Source: Actinomycetota bacterium (GTDB lineage: Bacteria; Actinomycetota; Thermoleophilia; Solirubrobacterales; Thermoleophilaceae). Taken from it: DNA of 32,665 bases. The notes under the pieces are model-generated. The model was not told the DNA's origin. It saw only the letters and a program-made list of their open reading frames with translations, and did no database searches. The stretch lies in the NCBI GenBank assembly GCA_005885165.1, contig VAXR01000070.1, positions 1 to 32,665 on the forward strand, in the 5' to 3' direction. A program made the translations under genes and the position numbers. This document shows, piece after piece, positions 1 to 8,994 of this stretch (the stretch's first letter is position 1; each line of letters starts with the position of its first letter).

Positions 1-552
1 ATCACCTGGGGCTGCATCACGAGCTTCGTGAGCACGTCGGGCACCGGCTCCTTCCACGGGGCCGTGCCGGCGAACGGCATGTCCGCGCAGCGGCAGAGCA
101 ACGACTCGGTCCAGATCGCAAACCCGACGCCGAAGGCGACGAACGTCTCGGGCACGAGCCCGACCATCTGCCCCGGAGGGGGAGGAGGAGGCGGATCGGC
201 GTTCGCGGGGGTGAAGATCCCGAAGCAGACGGCGAAGGTGAAGAAGGGCAAGGCTCCGGTCTCGGTCTCCTGTCCGGCCAAGGCGAAGACGAGCTGCGTA
301 GGCAAGCTCGTCCTGAGGACCGCCAAGGCCGTCACGACCTCGAGCGGGAAGAAGAAGTTGGTGACGCTCGGCAAGGCGAGCTTCTCCATCGCCGCGGGCA
401 AGACGAAGGTCTTGAAGTTGAAGCTCTCGAAGGGCGGCAAGAACCTGCTGTCGGCCCACAAGACCGTCAAGTCCATCGCCACCGCGACCGCTCACGACGC
501 GACCGGCAAGATCAAGACGACCTCCGGAAAGGTGAAGGTCAAGCGCGGCTAG
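1..552 (+). CDS. C-terminal part of a secreted/surface protein with Gly linker and Lys-rich beta-type repeat domain (5' truncated by window)
   Basis: Open frame from base 1 (ITWGCITSFVSTSG...), GGGGGGG linker, then VKKGKAPVSVSCPAKAKTSCVGKLVLRT...KVKVKRG and stop at 550-552. Confidence 0.7.
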   Translation: MTWGCITSFVSTSGTGSFHGAVPANGMSAQRQSNDSVQIANPTPKATNVSGTSPTICPGGGGGGGSAFAGVKIPKQTAKVKKGKAPVSVSCPAKAKTSCVGKLVLRTAKAVTTSSGKKKLVTLGKASFSIAAGKTKVLKLKLSKGGKNLLSAHKTVKSIATATAHDATGKIKTTSGKVKVKRG

Positions 553-561
553 CCGCGCGCG

Positions 562-804
562 CTACTTGTGGACGGTGCCGGGCGCGTTGATGCCCGGCTG
601 CTCGGACTTCTCGGTCTTCGACGTGACAATCGCCGAGCCGATCGCGCCGGCGACCAGCGCGATCGAGATCGCGAGCACCACCCGCTGGCCCCCGTGACCG
701 CCCGGGAAGCGCGCGCTGCTCAGCCCAAGCGCCGCCAGGATGACCGCCCAGACCGCGAGCAGGCCGCCCAGCACGTAGAAGATCCGCAAGGCAAGGACCG
801 TCAC
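562..804 (-). CDS. small membrane protein, unknown function
   Basis: 80 aa with two hydrophobic segments (VLGGLLAVWAVILAALGL, VVLAISIALVAGAIGSAIV); GTG start preceded by TAGCTT. Confidence 0.6.
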   Translation of the reverse strand: MTVLALRIFYVLGGLLAVWAVILAALGLSSARFPGGHGGQRVVLAISIALVAGAIGSAIVTSKTEKSEQPGINAPGTVHK

Positions 805-831
805 CGCGCGAAAGCTACCGCAGGGTGAGGG

Positions 832-1095
832 TCAGCTGTGCGCGGGCTCGAGGCGCCGGCCGCGAGCTCGGACGCGGCTAGGCGAGCGCGGCGGCGGCTC
901 CGCGTGCGGGCCTCGGCGCGGCGGCCGCGGACGGCGGGGGCGGGGATGGTCGTGCGGTCGCCCCCCTCCCCGGTCGACCCACTCCTCCTCGGTCTGGTCG
1001 CTGTTCTTGATCGCCCACCAGACCAGGATGAGCAGCATGGCGATCGGGATCTTGAGGACGAACATCATCCAGATGAACATCGCCACGCCGCGCAT
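832..1095 (-). CDS. small membrane protein with basic/Pro-rich tail
   Basis: N-terminal hydrophobic helix MFIWMMFVLKIPIAMLLILVWWAIK followed by an Arg/Pro-rich tail; exact start uncertain. Confidence 0.5.
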   Translation of the reverse strand: MRGVAMFIWMMFVLKIPIAMLLILVWWAIKNSDQTEEEWVDRGGGRPHDHPRPRRPRPPRRGPHAEPPPRSPSRVRARGRRLEPAHS

Positions 1096-1146
1096 GCTAG
1101 GTCATCCCGGCCGCTAATGCCAGGCATGGGGTCTACGATCCCGGCT

Positions 1147-1980
1147 ATGGCCGATGCCGGCCTATTCGGTCCCGAAACGATGACCTGGCGCGTGAACCGC
1201 GAGGGCGTGCTGCTCTTGGGCGGAGGGCGGGCGCTGATCCTCCAGGTCGCCCATCCGCTCGTCGCTGCCGGCGTGGCCGAGCACTCGAACTACCGGGAGG
1301 ATCCCTGGGGCCGGCTCTACCGGACGCTCGACCTCACGACGAAGATCGTGTTCGGCAGCACGCACACGGCGAGGGAGGCGTCGGAGCGCATCTGGCGCGT
1401 CCACGGGCGGGTGCACGGCGAGACGGCGGAGCCGGGTGGCCGCTACCCGGCGGGCACGCCGTACGACGCCCGCTCGCCGGAGCTCCTGATGTGGGTCCAC
1501 GCCACGCTCGTCGACACCTCGCTGCTCATATACACGCGCTATGTCGGATCGCTGACGATCGCCGAGCGGAACCGCTACTACGACGAGCAGAAGCTGCTCG
1601 GTGAGCAGTTCGGGGTCCCGCGCGACGAGCAGCCGAGGACGTTCGCGGACTTCAACGCCTACGTCCAGGAGATGCTCGAGAGCGACCGCATCGCCGTGAC
1701 CGACGCCCTGCGCGACGTTGTCGACGCCACGCTCCGGCCCGAGCTGCCGATCGTCGCGCGCCCGCTCGTCAGCGCGATGAACCTCGTCACCGTTGGGCTG
1801 CTCCCAGACCGGCTTCGCCGGGATCTCGGCGTGCCGTGGGGCACCGGCCGCAGCCGCCTTTTCGAGGCCTCCCGCCTGATGATGAGCGGGATCCTCCCGG
1901 TCCTTCCGCGCGTGATGCGCGATTTCCCGCCTGCCCGCAGCGCCGACCGGCGGGTGCGGCGGCTCGCCGCGGCGGCCTAG
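1147..1980 (+). CDS. DUF2236 / MpaB-like oxygenase family protein
   Basis: FGPETMTWRVNREGVLLLGGGRALILQVAHPLVAAGVAEHSNYREDPWGRLYRT...LLMWVHATLVDTSLLIYTRYVG, characteristic of the DUF2236 family; start within the longer ORF 838-1980, preceded by TACGAT. Confidence 0.8.
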   Translation: MADAGLFGPETMTWRVNREGVLLLGGGRALILQVAHPLVAAGVAEHSNYREDPWGRLYRTLDLTTKIVFGSTHTAREASERIWRVHGRVHGETAEPGGRYPAGTPYDARSPELLMWVHATLVDTSLLIYTRYVGSLTIAERNRYYDEQKLLGEQFGVPRDEQPRTFADFNAYVQEMLESDRIAVTDALRDVVDATLRPELPIVARPLVSAMNLVTVGLLPDRLRRDLGVPWGTGRSRLFEASRLMMSGILPVLPRVMRDFPPARSADRRVRRLAAAA

Positions 1981-2062
1981 TCCCGCCGCTCCCACCTGGC
2001 GCGCGGCGCGACGCGCTCCTATAGCTTCGGGCGGGCACTGAGCGGTTCACGGGAGGAGTCGC

Positions 2063-3367
2063 TTGCCGGTCGGTAGGGCGCCCCAGATCGCGCGGCGCCT
2101 GCTCACCGCTGGGGCGATCGCCCTGGCGATCTTGGTCGTCGCGCTGCTCATCTTCGGATCGGGCCCGTCCTACAGCGTCCACGCGACGCTCGACAACGCG
2201 AGCCAGCTGATCGCGGGGGACCAGGTGAAGGTGGGCGGCGTGCCGGTCGGATCGGTCGACGACATCACGCTCGATTCCCACGGACGCGCGCGGCTCACCC
2301 TCTCGATCGACGACTCGTCGCTCGTGCCGCTTCACCGCCCGAGCCAGGTCGAGGTGCGCTCCGTGGGGCTCGCGAGCATCGCGGGCCGCTACGTAACGCT
2401 CACGCCGGGGCCGAGGAACGGCCCGAAGATCAGGAACGGCGGGGAGATCGGCGCCGACAACGCCCAATCCGAGGTCGACCTCGACGAGGTGCTGAACTCG
2501 CTCGACCCGGGGACGCTCGGCGACCTGCGGGCCGCGATCCGGGGCCTCAGCAGGACCAGCGGCGGCCAGGCCCCGCAGGAGTTCAACGCGGCGCTGCACG
2601 ACCTCAACCCCGCGCTCTCGCAGACTGCGGCGACGGCTGCCGAGATCGTCCGGGACCAGCCGCGATTCGAGCGCTTCCAGCGGCTCGTCCCCGCGACCGG
2701 CCAGACGCTGTCCGCGATCGCCTCGCAGACCGCGGCGCTCGACGACTCGCTGCGCAGGTTCCCCTCCACCTTGCGCGAGGCCAACACGACGCTCGTGAAC
2801 CTCCGGAGCACGATCGCCGACGTCCGCCCGGCCGTTCGCGAGGCGCGTCCGGTCGCCCCGCTCCTGAACGAGTTCCTCACGCGCCTGCAGCCGGTTGCCG
2901 AGCAGGGGGTCGAGGTGGTGCCGGCCCTGCGGGCCCTGATCGACAGCCCGGGCCCGCTCGACCTGCTCGGCGTGCTGCGCACGCTGCCGTCGCTCGAGAG
3001 CGTGGCCGTGCCGGCGTTCGCGTCGGGCGTGAAGACGACAAAGCTCGGACTGCCGATCCTCGACGAGCTGCGCCCCTACACGCCCGACTTCTTCGGTGGC
3101 CAGATCAACGGCTTCGGCGGCACGACGAGCACGTACTACGACGCCAACGGCCGCTACGCCCGGATCTCGTTCGAGGGAAGCGGCTACACGCTCAACAACC
3201 AAGGCACGCTCGTGCCCCTGCCACCCTCGCAGCCGGGCCTCACCGGCTACCGCAAGGGGCTCCTGCGCCGCTGCCCGGGTGCTGCGACGCAGACCGCGCC
3301 CGACAAGTCGAACCCCTGGCTGCCGCGGCCGAACTTCCCGTGCCGGCTGGCGGACTCGCCGCGATGA
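2063..3367 (+). CDS. MCE/MlaD family protein (1 of 6)
   Basis: N-terminal TM then YSVHATLDNASQLIAGDQVKVGGVPVGSVDDITL (MCE domain); TTG start with GGGAGGAG upstream. Confidence 0.88.
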   Translation: MPVGRAPQIARRLLTAGAIALAILVVALLIFGSGPSYSVHATLDNASQLIAGDQVKVGGVPVGSVDDITLDSHGRARLTLSIDDSSLVPLHRPSQVEVRSVGLASIAGRYVTLTPGPRNGPKIRNGGEIGADNAQSEVDLDEVLNSLDPGTLGDLRAAIRGLSRTSGGQAPQEFNAALHDLNPALSQTAATAAEIVRDQPRFERFQRLVPATGQTLSAIASQTAALDDSLRRFPSTLREANTTLVNLRSTIADVRPAVREARPVAPLLNEFLTRLQPVAEQGVEVVPALRALIDSPGPLDLLGVLRTLPSLESVAVPAFASGVKTTKLGLPILDELRPYTPDFFGGQINGFGGTTSTYYDANGRYARISFEGSGYTLNNQGTLVPLPPSQPGLTGYRKGLLRRCPGAATQTAPDKSNPWLPRPNFPCRLADSPR

Positions 3368-4794
3368 AGCGCCTCCTCGCGATCGCGGTTGCCGGGCTCG
3401 CCGCCTTGGTGGCCGTTTTGCTGACTATCGGGGCCGGCGGCGGCTCGGGCGACTACCGCGTCGACGCGATCTTCGACAGCGCGGACTTCCTGATCTCGGG
3501 CCAGGACGTGAAGGTGGCCGGAGCGCGCGTCGGCCAGGTGACCAAGGTCGCGCTCACGAACGATCGCAAGGCGCGCATCGAGATGCAGATCGTGCCCGGC
3601 TTCGCCCCCTTCCGGGCCAACGCCAGCTGCTCGATCCGCCCGGCGAGCCTGATCGGCGAGAAGTTCGTGCAGTGCGATCCGGGGACGCCCGATGCGGCCC
3701 CGCTCACGGCGCCGCACGGGCGCGCGCCGACCGTCCCGATCTCGCACAACCACTCCCCGGTGGACCTGGACCTCGTGTTCACGGCGCTGAGGCAGCCGAT
3801 TCGCGAGCGGCTCTCGATCATCATCAGCGAGCTGGGTGCCGGTCTGGCGGGTCACCCGGCCGAGCTGAGCGCCGCGATCCGCCGGGCGAACCCCGCGCTC
3901 GAGCAGGCGAACCGCACGCTGGCGATCCTCGACTCGGAGCGATCCACGCTCGGGCGGCTGATCGACTCGTCCGACACCGTCCTCCGCGAGCTCGCGGCCA
4001 GGAGCGGCGACGTGGGCGGGTTCATCGCGCATGCGAGCCACGTGAGCGACACCGTGGCCTCGCGCACGGGCGACCTCGCGCTGGCGATCCACCGCCTCCC
4101 GCCTCTCCTCGCGCAGCTCGAGCCGGCCTCGGAGGAGCTCGGGGGCTTCGCCACCGACGCTCGGCCGGTCGTGCGCGCGCTGGGCGCCGCGGCGCCGCAG
4201 CTTCGCGACGTCCTGGGCGACCTTCCCCCGCTCGAGGCAGCGGCGCGTCCCACCCTCGTCAAGCTCTCGGCGCTTTCCGCGGCCGGACTGCACGCGGTGC
4301 GCGAGACCCAGCCACTGGCCGACCTGCTCGATCCCGTCTCGCGCAAGCTGCCGCCCGCCGTCGCGCTCGTAAAGGGCCTGGTCGACTCGCTGATCGCACG
4401 CGGGGTCCCGGAGGGGATCGGGCGCTTCGTGTGGCTCTCGGTGGCGGCGACGGGGCGCTTCGACCAGATCTCGCACGTGCTCCCGTCATACCAGCTAGGG
4501 GGTACGTGCAACACGTACGCGACGACCCCGACGGCGGGCTGCTCGGCCCACTTCAGCGGCGTGGGGAAGGGCGCGCCGAACAACGGCGGAAGCACGGCGG
4601 CGGGGGCGCCGGCCGGCGGGGGAACCGCCGGTTCCGCGAGTGGCGCCCGCGACAACCGCACCCCGGCCGAGCGCCGGAGGGATCGCCGGCTCGCGCAGCA
4701 GGCCGCCCAATCTGCTGCGCACAGCATCCCGGGAACGCACGCGCCGCCGGTGCCCAACCCGGGCAACCTCCTCAACTGGCTGCTGCCGCCATGA
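3364..4794 (+). CDS. MCE/MlaD family protein (2 of 6)
   Basis: YRVDAIFDSADFLISGQDVKVAGARVGQVTKVAL; ATGA overlap with previous stop. Confidence 0.88.
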   Translation: MKRLLAIAVAGLAALVAVLLTIGAGGGSGDYRVDAIFDSADFLISGQDVKVAGARVGQVTKVALTNDRKARIEMQIVPGFAPFRANASCSIRPASLIGEKFVQCDPGTPDAAPLTAPHGRAPTVPISHNHSPVDLDLVFTALRQPIRERLSIIISELGAGLAGHPAELSAAIRRANPALEQANRTLAILDSERSTLGRLIDSSDTVLRELAARSGDVGGFIAHASHVSDTVASRTGDLALAIHRLPPLLAQLEPASEELGGFATDARPVVRALGAAAPQLRDVLGDLPPLEAAARPTLVKLSALSAAGLHAVRETQPLADLLDPVSRKLPPAVALVKGLVDSLIARGVPEGIGRFVWLSVAATGRFDQISHVLPSYQLGGTCNTYATTPTAGCSAHFSGVGKGAPNNGGSTAAGAPAGGGTAGSASGARDNRTPAERRRDRRLAQQAAQSAAHSIPGTHAPPVPNPGNLLNWLLPP

Positions 4795-6173
4795 GCCGAC
4801 GTTCGCAGCCAAGCATCGCGGGTTCGCCGATCCTGATCGGCGCCGTGACCGTGCTGGTCACGGTCGTCGCGGTGCTCCTCTCCTACAACGCGAACTCGGG
4901 CCTGCCGTTCGTCCCGACCTACCACATCAAGGCCGAGGTGCCGGACGCCGCGGGCCTCATCGAGGGCAACGAGGTTCGCATCGGCGGCAAGCGCGTAGGG
5001 ACGATCGACGGCATCACCGGCAAGGTCGGCCCGCACGCGCCGTACGCCGTGCTCGCGCTGAAGCTCGACAAGACCGTCCAGCCGTTGCGCGACGACTCCC
5101 AGCTCACGGTCCGCCCGCGATCGCCGCTCGGGCTCAAGTACCTCGAGCTCGTTCCCGGCCGGCACGGCCGCCCGCTGAACGAGGGCGGGAAGCTCTCTCT
5201 CGTCCACGCGCGGCGGAGCGTGGAGCTCGACGAGGTGATCAACACCTTCGACGCCCAGACCCGCGCCGCGATTCAGCGCACGACGTTCGAGTTCGGAACC
5301 GGCCTGGCCGGTAGGGGGATCGACTTCAACCGCTCGCTCGCGTCGGCGCCCGTGCTGCTCCTCCATCTCGAGCACGTCGCCGCGACGCTCGCGGACCCGC
5401 GCACCGGCTTGCGGCAGACGCTCCGTGCGGTGGCTGCCGTGGCCGGTCAGCTCGCACAGGTGAGCCCGCAGCTCGGCTCGCTCTTCACGGCGGCGGACCG
5501 CACGTTCGCGGCGCTCGACTCGGTGCGGCCGGCCATCGCCGCTACGCTGGACGAGCTTCCGGGCACCGAGCTCACCGCGATCACCGCGCTGGCTGCCGCG
5601 CGACCGGTGCTCCACGATGCGCGCGGCCTGGTGCACGACCTGCGCCCTGGGATCGGCGTCCTGCCGCTCGCCGCGGGCCGCCTGCACCTGGCGCTCCAGC
5701 GCGGGATCCCGGTGCTCGGCCACGCAGGTCCGCTGTACGACCGGGTGCGCTCGGCGCTCGACGCCCTCGAGGCGCTCGCGGCGGATCCGCTGGTCAGGAG
5801 CGCGGTGAGGCGGCTCAACGTGGCGCTCGAGTCGGCGATACCGACGGTGCGCTTCGTCGCTCCGGCGCAGATCCGCTGCAACTACCTCGGGGTGTACCTG
5901 CGCAACGAGGCGTCCACGATCGCCGAAGGCGACGACGCCGGAACCTGGCTCCGGACGCTGACGATCTCCCAGACCAACCAGTTCCACGCGCGGTCGTCGC
6001 CGTCGCCCGACCTGCATACGAACCCCTACCCGTACACCGCGGCGCCCGGCCAGCACGGACTGTGCGAGGCCGGCAACGAGCCGTACCTGCCGGGGCAGCG
6101 GTTCGGCCACGTCCCCGGAGTGACCGCCCACTACACAGAGGACACGTCGCCTCCGCCGGGGGTGGGCCGGTGA
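4791..6173 (+). CDS. MCE/MlaD family protein (3 of 6)
   Basis: YHIKAEVPDAAGLIEGNEVRIGGKRVGTIDGI; ATGA overlap with previous stop. Confidence 0.88.
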   Translation: MSRRSQPSIAGSPILIGAVTVLVTVVAVLLSYNANSGLPFVPTYHIKAEVPDAAGLIEGNEVRIGGKRVGTIDGITGKVGPHAPYAVLALKLDKTVQPLRDDSQLTVRPRSPLGLKYLELVPGRHGRPLNEGGKLSLVHARRSVELDEVINTFDAQTRAAIQRTTFEFGTGLAGRGIDFNRSLASAPVLLLHLEHVAATLADPRTGLRQTLRAVAAVAGQLAQVSPQLGSLFTAADRTFAALDSVRPAIAATLDELPGTELTAITALAAARPVLHDARGLVHDLRPGIGVLPLAAGRLHLALQRGIPVLGHAGPLYDRVRSALDALEALAADPLVRSAVRRLNVALESAIPTVRFVAPAQIRCNYLGVYLRNEASTIAEGDDAGTWLRTLTISQTNQFHARSSPSPDLHTNPYPYTAAPGQHGLCEAGNEPYLPGQRFGHVPGVTAHYTEDTSPPPGVGR

Positions 6174-7573
6174 GCTGGTGGGATCGCATCCGAGGCCGGC
6201 GGACGCCGATCACCGCGTTCCGGGCGGGGCTCATCACCATCGCCCTCACGACGATCGCGGTCTACTTCGCGTTCGGCGGCGCGCTGCCGTGGCAGAGCAG
6301 CTTCCAGCTCCGCGCGGTGGTGACCTCGGCCAACCAGCTGCACTCCCGCACGCCCGTGCGGATCGCCGGGATCGACGTCGGCCACGTGGAGTCGATCAAG
6401 CGCGGGCCCGGCCGCTTCGCCACCGTGACGATGGCGCTGCAGGACCGCGCGCTCCCGATCCACGCCGACGCCACGCTGAAGGTCCGCCCGCGCATCTTCC
6501 TGGAGGGCAACTTCTTCATCGACCTCCAGCAGGGGACGCCCGCGGCGCGGACGGTCGGCTCGGGCTACGAGATCCCGCTCTCGCAGACGGCGGTCCCGGT
6601 CCAGCTCGACCAGGTCCTCGACGTGCTGCGCCGCGGCACCCGCGACAACCTGGTCTCGCTCGTCCACGAGGTCGCCGCCGCCCTCGACCACGGCGGGGGC
6701 GACGCGATCCGCGAGTCACTCCAGTACTGGGAGCCGACCTTCCGCAACGGCGCGATCGCGGCTGAGGCGTTTCGCGGTGAGCACGCGCACGATCTCTCGG
6801 GGTCGATTGCCGGCCTCGAGCGGATCGCGGGCGCGCTGGCACGCCACCGCACGCAGCTGGCCTCGCTGATCTCCGGGCTGGACGCGACGGTGGAGGCGCT
6901 GGCGTCACAGCGGTCGGCGCTCGCTCAGTCCGTCCCCGAGTTCGACACGTTGCTGCGCGAGGCCGAACCCACCTTCGTCACGCTGAACGACCTCTTCCCG
7001 ACCGCCCGGGCGTTCGTCCGCGAGGCGCGGCCGGGCATACGCGCCGCGCCCGCGACGCTCGAGGTCGCGAACCCGCTGCTTGCGCAGCTCGAGGGCCTCC
7101 TCTCGCCGTCCGAGCTCCCGCAGCTCGTGGACGTCGGCACCCCCGCGATCCGCACGCTCGCCCGCGCCCAGCCGCATCTGCGGACGATCCTGAAGCTGCT
7201 GACGCCGGTCACGGAGTGCCTGCGCCGCGACGTCGTCCCCACGCTGAAGACGCCCGTCCAGGATCCGCCGCACACCACCGGCGATCCGCCCTACCGCGAG
7301 CTGCTGCACGCCTGGATCGGCCTGGCGAGCCTGTCGCAGAACTTCACGGGCGACGGGCCCTCCGTCCGCTACCACGCCGGGTTCGGCGACCAGACCATCC
7401 TCACCGGCAACATCCCGAGCGAGGGGCAGCCGCTCGTCGGGCTCACGCAGACCAAGCTCCTCGGCTCGCGGCCGCGCTACACGGGCGTGCAGCCGCCGCT
7501 CAAGCCGAAGGCCCCCTGCTCGAAGCAGAAGCGGCCCAACCTCCACGCCGAGACCGGGCCAGCGGAGCAGTAG
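6170..7573 (+). CDS. MCE/MlaD family protein (4 of 6)
   Basis: FQLRAVVTSANQLHSRTPVRIAGIDVGHVESI; GTGA overlap with previous stop. Confidence 0.88.
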   Translation: MSWWDRIRGRRTPITAFRAGLITIALTTIAVYFAFGGALPWQSSFQLRAVVTSANQLHSRTPVRIAGIDVGHVESIKRGPGRFATVTMALQDRALPIHADATLKVRPRIFLEGNFFIDLQQGTPAARTVGSGYEIPLSQTAVPVQLDQVLDVLRRGTRDNLVSLVHEVAAALDHGGGDAIRESLQYWEPTFRNGAIAAEAFRGEHAHDLSGSIAGLERIAGALARHRTQLASLISGLDATVEALASQRSALAQSVPEFDTLLREAEPTFVTLNDLFPTARAFVREARPGIRAAPATLEVANPLLAQLEGLLSPSELPQLVDVGTPAIRTLARAQPHLRTILKLLTPVTECLRRDVVPTLKTPVQDPPHTTGDPPYRELLHAWIGLASLSQNFTGDGPSVRYHAGFGDQTILTGNIPSEGQPLVGLTQTKLLGSRPRYTGVQPPLKPKAPCSKQKRPNLHAETGPAEQ

Positions 7574-7575
7574 AC

Positions 7576-8994
7576 GTGCTGAGCCTCCGCAGAATCGCGC
7601 GGCAGTACCTCCAGCACCTCATGGCGCTCGCCGCGATGGTGGGGTTGGCCCTGGCGGTGACGGTCTACGTGACCGTCCACGAGCGCCTCCGCTTCCCGTG
7701 GCAGCACGAAACGCGCATCTACGCCGAGTTCCAGAACGCCCAGTCGGTGACGCCCGGGCAGGGGCAGACCGTGGACGTGGCGGGCGTGCAGGTCGGCGAG
7801 ATCGGCGGCGTCACGCTGAAGGACGGGCGCGCGGTCGTGGAGCTCGACATCGAGTCGCACGTGCCGGGCGGCATGTTCCGCAACGCGCACCTGCAGCTGC
7901 GCCCGAAGACCGGCCTCAACGACATGGCGATCGAGATGGACCCGGGCCGGCCCGACCCGTCGCTGCCGGACAAGGGCCGCCTGCACGACGGGGATCACCT
8001 GCCGATCGAGAACACGCGGCCGAACGTGAACTCCGACGAGGTGCTGGCCGCGCTGGACGCCGACACACGGCAGTACCTGGCGGCGTTCGTGGACGCCGGC
8101 GGCCAGGGGCTGCGCGGGCGGGGGGCCGACCTCCGCCGCGTGCTGCAGGCCAGCCAGCCGACGTTCGCGCGGTCCGCACGGATCGGGCGGGCGGTGGCCG
8201 ACCGGCGCGCGAAGGTGCGGCGGCTCGTGACCAACCTAAAGCGCCTGGCGTTCGCCGCGGCGGTCAAGGACAAGGAGCTCGGCCGTCTGGTCGACTCCTC
8301 GTCGGCGATCTTCGGGACGATCGCGAGCCGCGACGCGGACCTCCGGGCGGCGGTCAGCCGCCTTCCGGGCGCGCTGCACGCGACCAGCAGCGCGCTGGCC
8401 GCCACGCGCGGGCTTGCGCTCGACGCACGGCCCGCTCTCAGCGCGTTGATCCCCGTGGCAGACGAGCTGACGCCGGCGCTCGTTCGCTCGCGGCCGCTGC
8501 TGCGCGACGCGACGCCGGTCATCGCCAACGGGGTGCGCCCACTGGTCCGCGCCGCGATCCCGCTGCTCCGCAAGCTCGGCCCCGAGCTCGCGCGGGTCGA
8601 CACCACGACGCCGGGGCTCGTGGACGCGGGACACGCACTGAACCACGTGGTGAACGAGCTCGCCTACAACCCGCCGGGCAAGGAGGAGGGCTACCTCTTC
8701 TGGCTTCCCTGGTTCGTGCACAACTCGAACTCGGTCGTCTCGATCGAGGACGCACACGGGGCCGCGTTCCGCGGACTCGTGCTCTTCGGCTGCTCGAGCG
8801 TTCCCTCAGTCCTCGCCGCCAACCCTGCGCTCCTCCCGTTCTTCCAGCTCCCGCTGTGCCCGAAGCACCCGAGCCCGCCGCGCGCGCAGCCCGGCACGCC
8901 CGACCAGATCCGGCGCACGATCGAGCGCTGGGCGCGCGGGCTGACGGCGCACCGCAAGGGCGCTCAGGCGCGGGCGAAGGGGGTGCATCGCTAG
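7576..8994 (+). CDS. MCE/MlaD family protein (5 of 6)
   Basis: TRIYAEFQNAQSVTPGQGQTVDVAGVQVGEIGGVTL; GTG start 2 nt after previous stop. Confidence 0.88.
   Translation: MLSLRRIARQYLQHLMALAAMVGLALAVTVYVTVHERLRFPWQHETRIYAEFQNAQSVTPGQGQTVDVAGVQVGEIGGVTLKDGRAVVELDIESHVPGGMFRNAHLQLRPKTGLNDMAIEMDPGRPDPSLPDKGRLHDGDHLPIENTRPNVNSDEVLAALDADTRQYLAAFVDAGGQGLRGRGADLRRVLQASQPTFARSARIGRAVADRRAKVRRLVTNLKRLAFAAAVKDKELGRLVDSSSAIFGTIASRDADLRAAVSRLPGALHATSSALAATRGLALDARPALSALIPVADELTPALVRSRPLLRDATPVIANGVRPLVRAAIPLLRKLGPELARVDTTTPGLVDAGHALNHVVNELAYNPPGKEEGYLFWLPWFVHNSNSVVSIEDAHGAAFRGLVLFGCSSVPSVLAANPALLPFFQLPLCPKHPSPPRAQPGTPDQIRRTIERWARGLTAHRKGAQARAKGVHR

Noticed and set aside
3852-6131. 759-aa minus-strand ORF antisense to the MCE genes (also 14493-16427, 1787-3202 and similar)
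   Set aside because: Low-complexity antisense shadow ORFs typical of high-GC genes; no recognisable domain.
3096-6173. 1025-aa ORF spanning two MCE genes (and 7698-10433, 911 aa)
   Set aside because: The long Arg/Pro/Gly-rich part is an out-of-frame reading of high-GC coding DNA; only the in-frame MCE portions are supported.
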